Assembly (NCBI GenBank): GCA_035948855.1
Contig: DASZIT010000148.1
Coordinates: forward strand, 6,020 to 70,019
Source of the DNA: DASZIT01 sp035948855
Lineage (GTDB): Bacteria; Actinomycetota; Acidimicrobiia; Acidimicrobiales; RAAP-2
Length of the DNA stretch: 64,000 nt
Direction: 5' to 3'
The position numbers and the translations under genes are program-made. Shown piece by piece: positions 32,945-41,912 of the stretch. Below the pieces are notes generated by a model. It was not told the origin of the DNA. It did no database searches and saw only the letters and a list, made by a program, of their open reading frames with translations. Position 1 is the stretch's first letter; each line of letters starts with the position of its first letter.

Positions 32945-34853
32945 CGCCCCTCACCATTTCGGGCCCGCCGCCGACATAGCGACCCAGGGCCATGATCGGA
33001 AAGACGATCCGGTAGAGGTGGTAGTTGATGTAGAAGTCACCGGGAAAGCCGGTGCCGGTGAACCACGGCTCGTCCCAACCGCCGTCCGGCCGTTGGTGGA
33101 CGACCAGCCATTCGATCCCCCGTGCCGTCGCCTCCCCCCGCTCCCCGGCGGCCAGCAGGGCGAGGAGGGCCCAGGCGGTCTGGGACGCGGTCGACGGCCC
33201 GCGGCCCGCCAGTGCCGGGTCGCGGTAGGAACGGAGGTCCTCCCCCCACCCGCCGTCAGGGTTCTGGTGGTCGTGGAGCCATCCCACCGCCCGGCGGATG
33301 GCCCGGTGAGCGGGGGCGATGCCCGCGCCGACCAGGGCCGGCACCGCCGCGCCGGTGCCGTAGAGGTAGTTGGCCCCCCAACGGCCGAACCACGACCCGT
33401 CGACCTCTTGATGGTCGAGCAGCCACTCCACCCCCCGGCGGGTCGCCGAGTAGGACCGCCCGGTCGAGGCCAGCCACTCGACCACGTGGGCGGTCACGTC
33501 GGCGCTCGGGGGGTCGATCAACTCGCCGAAGTCGCAGAACGGAAGTTCGGCGCAGAGGGTCTGGGTGTTGTCGACATCGAACGCCGCCCAGCCGCCGTCC
33601 GCGCACTGCATACCGACCACCCAGGCAATCGCCCGCTCCACCGCCCCGCCGTCCGGCTCGGTGGTCCGGCGCAAGGCCAGAGCCACTTCGGCAGTGTCGT
33701 CGATGTCGGGATAGTTGTCGTTGGCGAATTCGAATGCCCAACCCCCGGGCGCGAGTTTCGGACGCCGGACCGACCAGTCCCCTTGGACCCGGACCTCCTC
33801 CGCGGTGAGCCAGCGGGCGGCCCGCCGCAGCGTCGGGTCGTCGGGGTCCAACCCGGAATCGGCCAGCGCGATCACCGCCAGGCCGGTGTCCCACACCGGC
33901 GATTGGCAAGCCTCGACCCGTCGACCCTTGTCGTCCTCGATGGTGAACCCGTCGATCCCGGCCAGGCCGGCGGCCATCACCGGATGATCGAGTGGATACC
34001 CCTGGAGGTGGAGGGCCATGAGCGAGTAAACCCACGGGGGCTGGATACCACCCCACGAACCGTCGGCCTCCTGGCGGTCGACGATCCATTGCTCGGCTCG
34101 CCGGAGGGCCTGGGTGCGGAACGGCTTGACCGGCAGCTTCTCGTGGCGATGGAGCAGGTCGTCCAGCCTCTGGAACCGCCCCGGCCAGGTCCGCCAGGAT
34201 CGTGAGGCCCTCTCGGTCGCCGCGGTTCCGGGGTTGCACAACTCGTCGATCCCGATCAGGATCGGCCGCACCGGTCGGTGGGCGCTGACCACGGTGAGGG
34301 CCACCACCGTCTGGCGGGCCCAGCAGCCGAAGTCGTAGATGTTGAGCGGGAACCAGGAGGGCAGGAACATGATCTCCGGGGGCAGCACCGGGAGCCTCTC
34401 CCACGGCCACAGGCCGAACAGGGCCAACCAGATCCGGGTGAAGACCCGGCTCTGCTCGAGCCCGCCCGAGTCCCGGATGAACACCGCCGCCTTCTGCAGG
34501 TGGGCGGCATCGGCGGGGTCACCGGCCAACCGGAGGGCGACGTAGGCCTCGATGGTGGTGGACAGATCGGGCGGTCCACCGAAGAAGTTGGCCCAGGTCC
34601 CGTCCGGACGCTGCTGCGAGCGGATCCAGGTGGCGGCCGCCGCGGTCTGCTCCGGAGTCCGGATGCCGAGGAACTGCCGGAGCAGGAGATCCTCGGCGTC
34701 CATGGTGACGTTGGTCTCCAGTTCACCCTTCCACCACCCGTCCGGGTGCTGGAGCCCGACGAGATAGTCCGACGCCCGGCGGAGGGCGTCGTCGGCCGCC
34801 GGGGAATCGAGTCGATCGGCGGTCCGGAGGGTGGCGGGAACCGTGGAGGTCAC
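32928..34853 (-). CDS. shc: squalene-hopene cyclase
   Basis: A 641-residue cyclase of usual length. The catalytic DXDD motif is intact as D383-I-D-D386. At least five QW repeats are visible (QRPDGTWANF, QEADGSWGG, QCADGGWAAF, QEVDGSWFGRW, QNPDGGWGED, QRPDGGWDEPW), and the C-terminal GFPGDFYINYHLYR is characteristic. The enzyme folds squalene into hopene at the membrane. ATG 34853 overlaps the polyprenyl synthase stop (ATGA), and its end overlaps the phosphorylase-IspH start, so it is translated as part of the operon. Confidence 0.96.
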   Translation of the reverse strand: MTSTVPATLRTADRLDSPAADDALRRASDYLVGLQHPDGWWKGELETNVTMDAEDLLLRQFLGIRTPEQTAAAATWIRSQQRPDGTWANFFGGPPDLSTTIEAYVALRLAGDPADAAHLQKAAVFIRDSGGLEQSRVFTRIWLALFGLWPWERLPVLPPEIMFLPSWFPLNIYDFGCWARQTVVALTVVSAHRPVRPILIGIDELCNPGTAATERASRSWRTWPGRFQRLDDLLHRHEKLPVKPFRTQALRRAEQWIVDRQEADGSWGGIQPPWVYSLMALHLQGYPLDHPVMAAGLAGIDGFTIEDDKGRRVEACQSPVWDTGLAVIALADSGLDPDDPTLRRAARWLTAEEVRVQGDWSVRRPKLAPGGWAFEFANDNYPDIDDTAEVALALRRTTEPDGGAVERAIAWVVGMQCADGGWAAFDVDNTQTLCAELPFCDFGELIDPPSADVTAHVVEWLASTGRSYSATRRGVEWLLDHQEVDGSWFGRWGANYLYGTGAAVPALVGAGIAPAHRAIRRAVGWLHDHQNPDGGWGEDLRSYRDPALAGRGPSTASQTAWALLALLAAGERGEATARGIEWLVVHQRPDGGWDEPWFTGTGFPGDFYINYHLYRIVFPIMALGRYVGGGPEMVRGGVDHG

Positions 34854-35902
34854 CAGGTCCGCTCCGTCACGAATCGGGCGACCTCGGCCAGTTGCGCCAC
34901 CGCGGTGGCCTCGAGCGGGAATCGATCGAGGGCGGCCTCGGCCTCATGCAAAGCGCGGGTGGCGGTGTCGGCCGCGCCGAGCCGGCCGCCCCCCGCCTCG
35001 ACCAGCCGGGCGGCCCGCTCCATCTCGGCGTCGGACATGCCGGCCGGTGACCAGCGTCGGTCGAGCAGGTCCCGCAGTTCCCTGGACCGTCCATCCAGTC
35101 CGGCCAGGGCGATGGCCACCGGCAGGGTCTTCTTGCCGGCCAGGAGATCACTGCCGACCGGCTTGCCGGTCACCGCCGGGTCGCCCCAGATGCCCAGGAG
35201 GTCGTCGATCGCCTGAAAGGCGGTGCCGAGGCAGGCCCCGAAGTCCTGCAAGGCCTCGATCACCGGGTCGGGGGCTCCGACCAGGATGGCGCCGAGCGAC
35301 ATCGCGCATTCGATGAGGGCCCCGGTCTTGCCCGCCTCCATGGCCAGGCACTCGGTCACCGACACCGACGAACGGGTCTCGAAGGCCATGTCGTCGGCCT
35401 GCCCGGAGATCATCGCCAGGGTGGCGTTGGCCAGGGTCGCCGCCGCCCGGACCCGCGCCGGGGTGGGCTCGGCCAGCAGCACCTGCAACGCCAGGGTGGC
35501 CAGCGCGTCACCTCCCACCACTGCCGGGCCCACCCCGAACTCGGCCCACACCGTCGAGCGGTGACGCCGTTGCCGGTCGCCGTCGATCAGGTCGTCGTGC
35601 AGCAGGGAGAAGTTGTGCACCAGTTCGATGGCCACCGCGCCGGGCAGGGCGTCGCCCTCCTCTCCCCCGGCCGCCCGGGCGGCCAGCAGCACCAGCGCGG
35701 CTCGGATCCGCTTGCCGCCGCCGGCAAGGTGGTGGGCGACCGGCGCACTGAGCCCGGATCCCAACCGCGCCACCTCGGAGTCGATCGCCGGCCCGACCAG
35801 CTCGGCGGTATGGGCCAGGACGGCGGCCACCGGATCCGATCCGGGGCGGTAGCGCCCGGACGCGTCCGGCTCGGTGACGTCCAGGGCAGGGGCGTTTACC
35901 AC
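34850..35902 (-). CDS. polyprenyl (farnesyl-type) diphosphate synthase
   Basis: A 350-residue isoprenyl diphosphate synthase. The first Asp-rich motif is HDDLIDGD followed by RQRRHR; the second is AIDDLLGIWGD, a form common in actinobacterial hopanoid-cluster enzymes. It would build farnesyl diphosphate from IPP and DMAPP for squalene formation; exact chain length is not certain. GTG 35902 overlaps the hpnE stop by 7 bases. It links the MEP enzymes of the operon with HpnC/D. Confidence 0.9.
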   Translation of the reverse strand: MVNAPALDVTEPDASGRYRPGSDPVAAVLAHTAELVGPAIDSEVARLGSGLSAPVAHHLAGGGKRIRAALVLLAARAAGGEEGDALPGAVAIELVHNFSLLHDDLIDGDRQRRHRSTVWAEFGVGPAVVGGDALATLALQVLLAEPTPARVRAAATLANATLAMISGQADDMAFETRSSVSVTECLAMEAGKTGALIECAMSLGAILVGAPDPVIEALQDFGACLGTAFQAIDDLLGIWGDPAVTGKPVGSDLLAGKKTLPVAIALAGLDGRSRELRDLLDRRWSPAGMSDAEMERAARLVEAGGGRLGAADTATRALHEAEAALDRFPLEATAVAQLAEVARFVTERTW

Positions 35903-37347
35903 GATGCCTCCTCGGGGACTCGAAGGGGTCCAGGGACAGCGGTCGGCCGACGGTCGATCGGTGCGACCGGCTCGATGGCTTCGGGCGGCGCGGGTGCATC
36001 CGCGCCGCCCACGTCAAGAGAGGCGACGGCCTCGACCGCGGCCCGGGCAGCGGCACTGCCGCTGCGGACCGCGCCCTCCATCGTCGCCGGCCATCCGGTA
36101 TCGCACCATGCCCCGGCTACGAAGAGCCCGGGAACCGCGGTGGCCGCCTTGGGCCGGAACCGGTGACTGCCGGCCACCGCCGCGAAGGTCGCCGCCCGCT
36201 CGCGGGTGACCACCGCATCGACCAAGGTCGCGTGCCGGGCCTTCGGGAACAGCTCGCCCACCGCCGCGAAGAAGATCCGGATCAGCTCGTCCTTCGGCTG
36301 TCCGATGTAGGCGTCGGCCCCCGACAGGGACACCGCCAGGCACTGCTCGCGCCCGCTCCCCGACCCGCTCCCCGACGACCCGGTGCGGTCGAAGACGAAC
36401 TGCACCGGCGAGTCGATCGCGGCGGCGAACGGCAGGTCGGTCACCCGGCGGTCCAGCACCAGGTGCACGTTCACGATCGGCGACGTCCCGAGCCCGGACA
36501 GGTCGGGGAGACCGGCCGAGGCCGGCACCAGCGAGGCGGTCACCGGGGGTGGGGTGGCCACCACCACCGCGTTCGCGTCGACCGACCGGGCCCCGACCCC
36601 GATGACGAATCCGTCGCCGCGCCGCGAGATCTGCTCGGCGGCCGCCCCGAGCACCATTTCCACCCCGGCCGAGCGAAGGGCCCGCTCCCCGGCTTCACCG
36701 TGCAGCTGACCCAACGGGACGTTCGACCACCCCATGTCGCCTCCGTCGGGAGTGTCGAGCAGACCGGTGCGGAACACCTTGACCGCGAGGGCCAGCGACG
36801 CCCGCTGGGCCGAGACGTTGAGTGTCGGCAGCACGATCAGGTTCCACAGGGCAGCCACCGCCCGGGGGCTCTGGCCGCGACCGGCCAGGAACTCCCCGAA
36901 CGTCACGTTGTCGAGCTCGGGATCCTCAGGGTCGAGCTTCTGCAACGCGAATACCACCCGGGCCAGCAGGCACCGGTCGGCCACCGAGAGGTGGCGGTAC
37001 CGGGCGATGGCCCCGGCCAGGTGGAGGGGAGCCGGCAGCCCCGAGCGTCGGATGGAGGCCCGGGTCCCGCCGGGTGACAGCACCGGCACGTCGAGCCTGG
37101 GTTGCAGGGTCACCGACCCGGACATCCCCAACCGCTCGAGGAGGGAGCGGTACTCGTTGCAGCACCGCATGAAGACGTGCTGCCCGTTGTCGAACCAGCG
37201 CCCGTGTCGCTCGAACGACCACGTGAGCCCGCCCAACTTCCGGCGGCGCTCGATGAGGGTCACCTCGCACCCGGCATCGGCGGCCACCAGCGCCGCCCGC
37301 ATCCCGGCCAGGCCCCCGCCGACCACCACCAGGCGGGACCGGCTCAT
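35896..37347 (-). CDS. hpnE: hydroxysqualene dehydroxylase HpnE
   Basis: A 483-residue flavoprotein of the amine-oxidase/phytoene-desaturase fold. The FAD motif VVVGGGLAGMRAALVAADAG and the ERRRKLGG segment open it; WFDNGQHVFMRCCNEY and the late VAGAWCDTGWPATMEGAVRSG are typical of HpnE. It reduces hydroxysqualene to squalene. ATG 37347 gives the normal N-terminus; the frame beyond is shadow of hpnD. The last 45 residues are a Pro/Ala-rich tail. It lies 34 bases after hpnD, the largest gap in the operon. Confidence 0.93.
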   Translation of the reverse strand: MSRSRLVVVGGGLAGMRAALVAADAGCEVTLIERRRKLGGLTWSFERHGRWFDNGQHVFMRCCNEYRSLLERLGMSGSVTLQPRLDVPVLSPGGTRASIRRSGLPAPLHLAGAIARYRHLSVADRCLLARVVFALQKLDPEDPELDNVTFGEFLAGRGQSPRAVAALWNLIVLPTLNVSAQRASLALAVKVFRTGLLDTPDGGDMGWSNVPLGQLHGEAGERALRSAGVEMVLGAAAEQISRRGDGFVIGVGARSVDANAVVVATPPPVTASLVPASAGLPDLSGLGTSPIVNVHLVLDRRVTDLPFAAAIDSPVQFVFDRTGSSGSGSGSGREQCLAVSLSGADAYIGQPKDELIRIFFAAVGELFPKARHATLVDAVVTRERAATFAAVAGSHRFRPKAATAVPGLFVAGAWCDTGWPATMEGAVRSGSAAARAAVEAVASLDVGGADAPAPPEAIEPVAPIDRRPTAVPGPLRVPEEASW

Positions 37348-37381
37348 CGGATCGGACCCCGGCTCCGGCCGGAAGCAACCG

Positions 37382-38221
37382 TCATCGACCCAGACCGGCG
37401 AGGCTGGAGACCGCCACCCAGCCCTTCTCCCAGGTGGGGACCGACACCCGGCCCCGGGTGACCGCATTCGGATCCCGGGCCATCCGATCGAGCAGACGGC
37501 GGTAGATACCCGCCATGGCCGACACGCAGGCCCGGCTCCGGCGGTCGAGCAGCGGCAGCAACTGGAGCCCACGGTCGAACCACCCGGCCGCATAGGGGCA
37601 CTCGTAGGCCACCAGCCGGCCCAGCCCATCGGTGTCAGCCATCAGATCGGCAGGGCAGCCGACCGACCGGGCATCGTCGGCCGGCAGATAGACCCTTCCC
37701 ATCCCCCGGTCCTCGATGACGTCGCGCAGGATGTTGGTGAGCTGCAACGCCACCCCAAGATCGTCGGCCAGCGGGATGGCCGCCTCCGGATCGGTGGCGG
37801 AGAAGATGGCCAGCGACAGCCGCCCGATGGAGCCGGCCACCCGCCGGCAGTAGCCCACCAGCTCGTCACGGGTGAGATAGGTGGTACCGGTGACGTCCAT
37901 TTCGCAGCCGTCGATCAGCTCCCCGAAGGCATCGAACGGCAACGGGTAGCGTTCGGCGGCGTCGGCGAGGGCGGTGAGCACCGGGTCCTGTCCCGTGGCG
38001 TCGCGGCCACCCAGGTCCTTGCGCACCCCGGCCAGCGCCTCGAGCTTGCGCTCGGGCGGAAGCTCACCGTCGGTGATGTCGTCGATCCGCCGGGCCATGG
38101 CGTAGACCGCGGTCATGGCCCGCCGTTCGGGCGGCCGGAGCAGACGAATCCCGTAGGCGAAGTTCTTGGCCTGGCGCGAGGTGACCTCTTCGCAGTACTG
38201 ATAGGCGGACTCCAGCGTCAT
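37382..38221 (-). CDS. hpnD: presqualene diphosphate synthase HpnD
   Basis: A 279-residue trans-isoprenyl diphosphate synthase of the squalene/phytoene synthase fold. Two Asp-rich sites are visible: MARRIDDITDG and NILRDVIEDRGMGRVYLP. The family joins two farnesyl diphosphates to presqualene diphosphate. It is paired with HpnC upstream (ATGA overlap, 38218-38221) and with HpnE downstream, the known three-enzyme bacterial squalene route. Confidence 0.93.
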   Translation of the reverse strand: MTLESAYQYCEEVTSRQAKNFAYGIRLLRPPERRAMTAVYAMARRIDDITDGELPPERKLEALAGVRKDLGGRDATGQDPVLTALADAAERYPLPFDAFGELIDGCEMDVTGTTYLTRDELVGYCRRVAGSIGRLSLAIFSATDPEAAIPLADDLGVALQLTNILRDVIEDRGMGRVYLPADDARSVGCPADLMADTDGLGRLVAYECPYAAGWFDRGLQLLPLLDRRSRACVSAMAGIYRRLLDRMARDPNAVTRGRVSVPTWEKGWVAVSSLAGLGR

Positions 38222-39105
38222 CGGTTTCCGCCCCCCGAGCTCCCGGAGGCCAACCGGGCGAGATGGACGAGCAGCCGTCCCCGAGTGGGCCGCCGGGTCT
38301 CGGCCAGCACCTCGTAGTCGGCCTTCACCAAGGCGTCGATGGTGGCCAGACCCCCGGCCGCGAACCCGGCGACGGCCAAGCGGGCAAACACCGGGAGACT
38401 CTTGGCCAGTGGTGTGGCCGGGCCGAGCAGGCCGCGGCCCCGGTCGACCTCGAAGGCCACCACCTCCCGGAGGGCCGGGCTGGCCGTCGGCGCCAACAGG
38501 TCGGACTCCGGGCAACCGAACCGGGCCAAGTCCTCCGCCGGCAGGTAGACCCGTCCCCGTCGGGCATCCTCGCCCAGGTCCTGGAGGTGCTCGACCAGCT
38601 GCAGGGCGGTGCAGACGTCGTCCGACCACGCCAGTCGCTCGGCCGTCGGTACCTGGAAGATCCTCAGCACCAACTCGCCGACCGGGGTGGCCGACAGCGC
38701 ACAGTAGGCCCGGAGATCCTCGAAGGTCCGGTAGCGCCGGACCTGCCGGTCGCGCCGGTTGGCCTCGATCAGGCGGCGGAAGGGATCGAGCGGCAGGCCG
38801 AGATCGACCAACAGGGGCGTCAGCCCCCGGACAAGTGGATGGACCGCCGACCCGGTCGCCGCCCGGCCCAGATCCTCCTCCAGCCAGTCGAGCTGGGCCG
38901 CGGGGTCGGCACCGGATCCTTCATCGCCGACATCGTCGACCAGGCGGGCGAAGCCGTAGACGGCCATCAGCCGGTGGCGGATCTTCGCCGGGAGGAACCA
39001 CAGCGCAACCGGGAAGTTCTCCTCGCCCGCCTTGGCCAGCAGCTGGGCGGTGCCGGGGAACGCGGGGGCGGTTGGCGCCGGCGCATCGAGCCCGAATGCG
39101 CTCAT
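38218..39105 (-). CDS. hpnC: hydroxysqualene synthase HpnC
   Basis: A 295-residue protein of the squalene/phytoene synthase fold. Asp-rich sites FARLVDDVGDEG and EHLQDLGEDARRGRVYLP are present, and YGFARLVDD with the FPVALWFLP opening is HpnC-like. HpnC turns presqualene diphosphate into hydroxysqualene. It is the first gene of the operon. AGGTGG lies about 9 bases before ATG 39105 (GTG 39108 is an alternative). The promoter at 39163-39192 lies about 60 bases upstream. Confidence 0.92.
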   Translation of the reverse strand: MSAFGLDAPAPTAPAFPGTAQLLAKAGEENFPVALWFLPAKIRHRLMAVYGFARLVDDVGDEGSGADPAAQLDWLEEDLGRAATGSAVHPLVRGLTPLLVDLGLPLDPFRRLIEANRRDRQVRRYRTFEDLRAYCALSATPVGELVLRIFQVPTAERLAWSDDVCTALQLVEHLQDLGEDARRGRVYLPAEDLARFGCPESDLLAPTASPALREVVAFEVDRGRGLLGPATPLAKSLPVFARLAVAGFAAGGLATIDALVKADYEVLAETRRPTRGRLLVHLARLASGSSGGGNR

Positions 39106-39162
39106 CACCCACCACCTGCCCTTCTCACCGCTTCAAGGTCATCTGCGTCAGACTATGTGAGC

Positions 39163-39192
39163 ATTATTCATCTATGGATTGCGAATAGTCAA
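39163..39192 (-). promoter_or_regulatory. predicted promoter of the hopanoid operon
   Basis: On the minus strand TTGACT (39192-39187), an 18-base spacer, then AATAAT (39168-39163). Transcription would start near 39156, about 50 bases before hpnC. Confidence 0.55.
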
Positions 39193-39342
39193 ATCTATTT
39201 ACCGCACCATTCTGTCAGCGACCCTGCCGTATTTCCTCGGCATTAGTGCAGGTAGACTGCCCTCTAAATCCCGCCCGAGTGACAGGTCAAGTCGGCTAGC
39301 TTACCCGTCTATATGAACATTCCGGTCCATTGTTGTTCAAAC

Positions 39343-39369
39343 TATATGTACAATGCCCTCGTACGTATA
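39343..39369. repeat. imperfect inverted repeat (candidate operator) near hopanoid promoter
   Basis: TATATGTAC (39343-39351), 9-base loop, GTACGTATA (39361-39369); 8 of 9 positions pair. A similar half, CTATATGAACAT, starts at 39309, 33 bases before the matching CTATATGTACAA at 39342, about three helical turns. Confidence 0.45.
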
Positions 39370-39446
39370 GGCGGTAGTACCAACTCTCCGTTGATGCCGA
39401 CTGACTGACAGAATGTGCGAGGCGGGGACCGTTTCGGGCACGGTCG

Positions 39447-39452
39447 TAGCAT
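39447..39452 (+). promoter_or_regulatory. -10 box for likely leaderless nitrilase-family transcript
   Basis: TAGCAT ends 6 bases before the ATG at 39459. Confidence 0.45.
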
Positions 39453-39458
39453 GGCGGC

Positions 39459-40319
39459 ATGCGGGTTGCGGCGATCCAGACGACGGCCACCGCCGACCGG
39501 GATCGCAACCTGCAGGCGGCGGCCGAACTGGTGAATGACGCCGCGGCGGGCGGCGCCGGGTTGGTGGTGCTCCCCGAATACTTCTCGGTGGCCGGCAACC
39601 CCGACCACCTCCGGGCCAACGCCGAGACCCTGGAGGGCCCCACCGTGAGCTGGGCCTCGGACCTCGCCCGTCGTCACCGGATCTGGTTGCTGGCGGGAAG
39701 CTTCCCGGAGGCGCCCCCGGTCGGCACCGGCGACGGCCCCAGTGTCGAATCTCGGCTCAGCAATACCAGCTGCCTGGTCGATCCGGACGGGAACGTCGCC
39801 GCCACCTACCGGAAGATCCATCTCTTCGACATCAGTGTGGCCGGCGCCGCCCATCGGGAGTCGGACGCCATCGCCCCGGGTGACGCACTGAGCCTGGCGG
39901 CGATCCCATCCCGGCCGGATGGCGATGGCTCTCCGGTGATGCTCGGTCTCTCCCTCTGTTACGACCTCCGGTTTCCCGAGGTCTACCGGGCGCTGGCCCT
40001 GAGGGGCGCCACCGTGGTGGCGGTGCCCTCCGCCTTCACCGCCACCACCGGGCAGGCCCACTGGGAGGTGCTGTTGCGGGCCCGGGCCATCGAGGACCAG
40101 GTATTCGTCATCGCCGCCGGCCAGGTGGGAGCGTTGCCCCCGGGGATGCCGGTCGGCCACGGCCATTCGATGATCATCGATCCTTGGGGCTCGGTGCTGA
40201 TCGAACGCATCGACCCCTCGCCCGGCGTGGTGATCGCCCACCTCGATTTCGAGTTGCAGCGGCGGGTCCGCCTCGAGCTCCCGGTTCTGGCAAATCGGCG
40301 GCCGGACACGTACTCTTAA
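39459..40319 (+). CDS. carbon-nitrogen hydrolase (nitrilase superfamily)
   Basis: A 286-residue amidase-like enzyme of the Nit1/Nit2 branch. The catalytic triad is visible: Glu in VLPEYFSV, Lys in YRKIHLFD and Cys in LCYDLRFPE. Such enzymes hydrolyse omega-amides or deaminated glutathione. It is divergent from the hopanoid operon across the AT-rich gap, and the alpha/beta hydrolase gene follows after 5 bases of gap. No pathway link with hopanoids is evident. Confidence 0.9.
   Translation: MRVAAIQTTATADRDRNLQAAAELVNDAAAGGAGLVVLPEYFSVAGNPDHLRANAETLEGPTVSWASDLARRHRIWLLAGSFPEAPPVGTGDGPSVESRLSNTSCLVDPDGNVAATYRKIHLFDISVAGAAHRESDAIAPGDALSLAAIPSRPDGDGSPVMLGLSLCYDLRFPEVYRALALRGATVVAVPSAFTATTGQAHWEVLLRARAIEDQVFVIAAGQVGALPPGMPVGHGHSMIIDPWGSVLIERIDPSPGVVIAHLDFELQRRVRLELPVLANRRPDTYS
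40311..40316 (+). promoter_or_regulatory. -10 box before the alpha/beta hydrolase gene
   Basis: TACTCT ends 8 bases before the ATG at 40325, with TGGCAA 17 bases upstream (40288-40293) as possible -35. It lies inside the end of the nitrilase gene. Confidence 0.4.
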
Positions 40320-40324
40320 CTTTG

Positions 40325-41257
40325 ATGACAACTCAGAGCGCGAAGCCAAACGCTGATGGTAAGAGTGACTTGACAGTAACCCCAACCGTGGCCCCCATCT
40401 CGTCCGCGCCGGTCGCCGCCCCGTACGAGGTCGGTGAATTCGAGTCGGGCGGTCAGCGCTTGTACTACGAGATCCATGGGCACGGGCCGAGGGTGCTGGT
40501 CTACCTGCACGGGATCCTCCTCGACGCCAACCTCAACCGTCGATTGGCCACCGACCTGGCCGCCAAGGGCAACCGGGTCATCCTCCTCGACCTTCCCGGC
40601 CACGGGCTTTCCGACAAGCCGAGGCGGGCGTCCTTCCACCGGATGGACACCTATGCCCGCCATGTGGTGGCCCTCCTCGATCATCTCGGCATCGACACCG
40701 CGGTGATCGGGGGTGTGTCACTGGGAGCCAGCGTCGCCCTGATGGTGGCCGCCCAGTCGCCGGAACGGGTGCAGGGACTGGTCATCGAGATGCCGGTGCT
40801 CGAGTGGGCGCTGCCCGCCGCCGCCCTCACCTTCATCCCGCTGCTGTTGGCCGTGCACTATGCCGCCCCGCTGGTCCGGGCGGCCGCCAGCCTGGTGCGC
40901 CACCTCCCACGCACTCACGTCGGTTCCGTCGACAGCGTGCTGAACACCCTGTCCAACGAACCGAAGGAGACCGCCGCGGTGTTGCACGGGGTCCTCGCCG
41001 GTCCGATCACCCCGACCGTCGACGAACGGGAGGCCATGACCATGCCGACCCTGGTCATCGGCCACGGCGCCGACCGCATCCACGCTTTCCACGATGCCCA
41101 GCAACTGGCCCGCCGGATGCCCAACGCCCGCCTGGTGCGAGCCAGCTCGCTCCTCGAACTCCGGGTGCGGCCCGAGCGTCTCACCAATGAGATCGCCGAT
41201 CTGCTGGATCAGGCCTGGGACACCGGCGAACCCGTCGAGCTCGCCGCCGGCTGCTGA
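40325..41257 (+). CDS. alpha/beta hydrolase
   Basis: A 310-residue alpha/beta hydrolase. LVYLHGILLDANLNR is the oxyanion region, IGGVSLGASVALM carries the nucleophilic serine (VSLGAS), and LVIGHGADRIHAF fits the acid strand. The expected C-terminal catalytic histidine is not obvious in the RASSLLEL stretch. A hydrophobic LPAAALTFIPLLLAVHYAA in the lid may contact the membrane. ATG 40325 is used because the frame upstream is shadow. The substrate is unknown. Confidence 0.83.
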   Translation: MTTQSAKPNADGKSDLTVTPTVAPISSAPVAAPYEVGEFESGGQRLYYEIHGHGPRVLVYLHGILLDANLNRRLATDLAAKGNRVILLDLPGHGLSDKPRRASFHRMDTYARHVVALLDHLGIDTAVIGGVSLGASVALMVAAQSPERVQGLVIEMPVLEWALPAAALTFIPLLLAVHYAAPLVRAAASLVRHLPRTHVGSVDSVLNTLSNEPKETAAVLHGVLAGPITPTVDEREAMTMPTLVIGHGADRIHAFHDAQQLARRMPNARLVRASSLLELRVRPERLTNEIADLLDQAWDTGEPVELAAGC

Positions 41258-41295
41258 TCGACGGGCTCTGCATCTGACCCGTCCCGGATGGGTCC

Positions 41296-41802
41296 TCAGG
41301 CGGAGAAGGCCGTCGGTTCGTCGTCGACCTCGAGGTGCCTCGTCCAGGTATCGACCACGATGAGCGTCTTGGTCCCGGTGACCCGCCCGCTCCGTCGGAG
41401 CTGCTCGATGACGTGCCCGAGGCGTTCCACGTCGGGCACCCGGAGCCAGATCAGGGCGTCGGGGTCCCCGGCAATGGCAAACACGGCCAACACCTCGGGC
41501 AGGGTGCTGGAAGTGGCCCGGATCTCCTCGAGATCGGCGGTCCCCGAAAACCGGACCTCCATGAACGCCTGGAGCGGGCGTCCGGCTTTGGCGTGGTCGA
41601 CGACCACCGTGTAACCGCTGATGACCCCGCTCCGCTCGAGTCGCTCGACCCGTCGGGTGACCGCCGATGGCGACAGCGAGACCCGTTCGGCGATGTCGGC
41701 CATCGTGCGCCGGGCATTGCGGGACAGCAGTTCGAGGATCTGATGATCGGTGTCGTCCAGCTCGTGCTCGGCCACGCCTAGAACGGTAGTGGAAGCCGCC
41801 AT
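41296..41802 (-). CDS. Lrp/AsnC family transcriptional regulator
   Basis: A 168-residue Lrp-type protein. The N-terminal helix-turn-helix (DDTDHQILELLSRNARRTM, then SLSPSAVTRRVERLERSGVI) is followed by the RAM ligand domain (FMEVRFSGTADLEEI). ATG 41802 is used; GTG 41775 would remove a 9-residue extension. It is divergent from the leucine dehydrogenase gene, with 110 bases between the starts, and is the obvious candidate regulator of that gene, sensing an amino acid. Confidence 0.9.
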   Translation of the reverse strand: MAASTTVLGVAEHELDDTDHQILELLSRNARRTMADIAERVSLSPSAVTRRVERLERSGVISGYTVVVDHAKAGRPLQAFMEVRFSGTADLEEIRATSSTLPEVLAVFAIAGDPDALIWLRVPDVERLGHVIEQLRRSGRVTGTKTLIVVDTWTRHLEVDDEPTAFSA

Positions 41803-41912
41803 AGCGCACAATAGATGCGGTTGCGATGCAACATCCAGGGTTCCGATGCGTATGAGTGCACATTTGCTGAAATTTTCGCCTATCGACCCCGGGCGCGCCG
41901 TTTACTGTGTGT

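Larger units (their letters stand above)
39106..39458. other. 353-base AT-rich intergenic region between hpnC and the nitrilase-family gene
   Basis: No gene was found. By hand count 39121-39420 is about 48% G+C, against roughly 70% around it. It holds the hopanoid promoter on the minus strand, the nitrilase -10 box on the plus strand, an inverted repeat (39343-39369) and three related CTAT(A/G)TGxxCATT-like boxes at 39153, 39309 and 39342. Confidence 0.65.
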
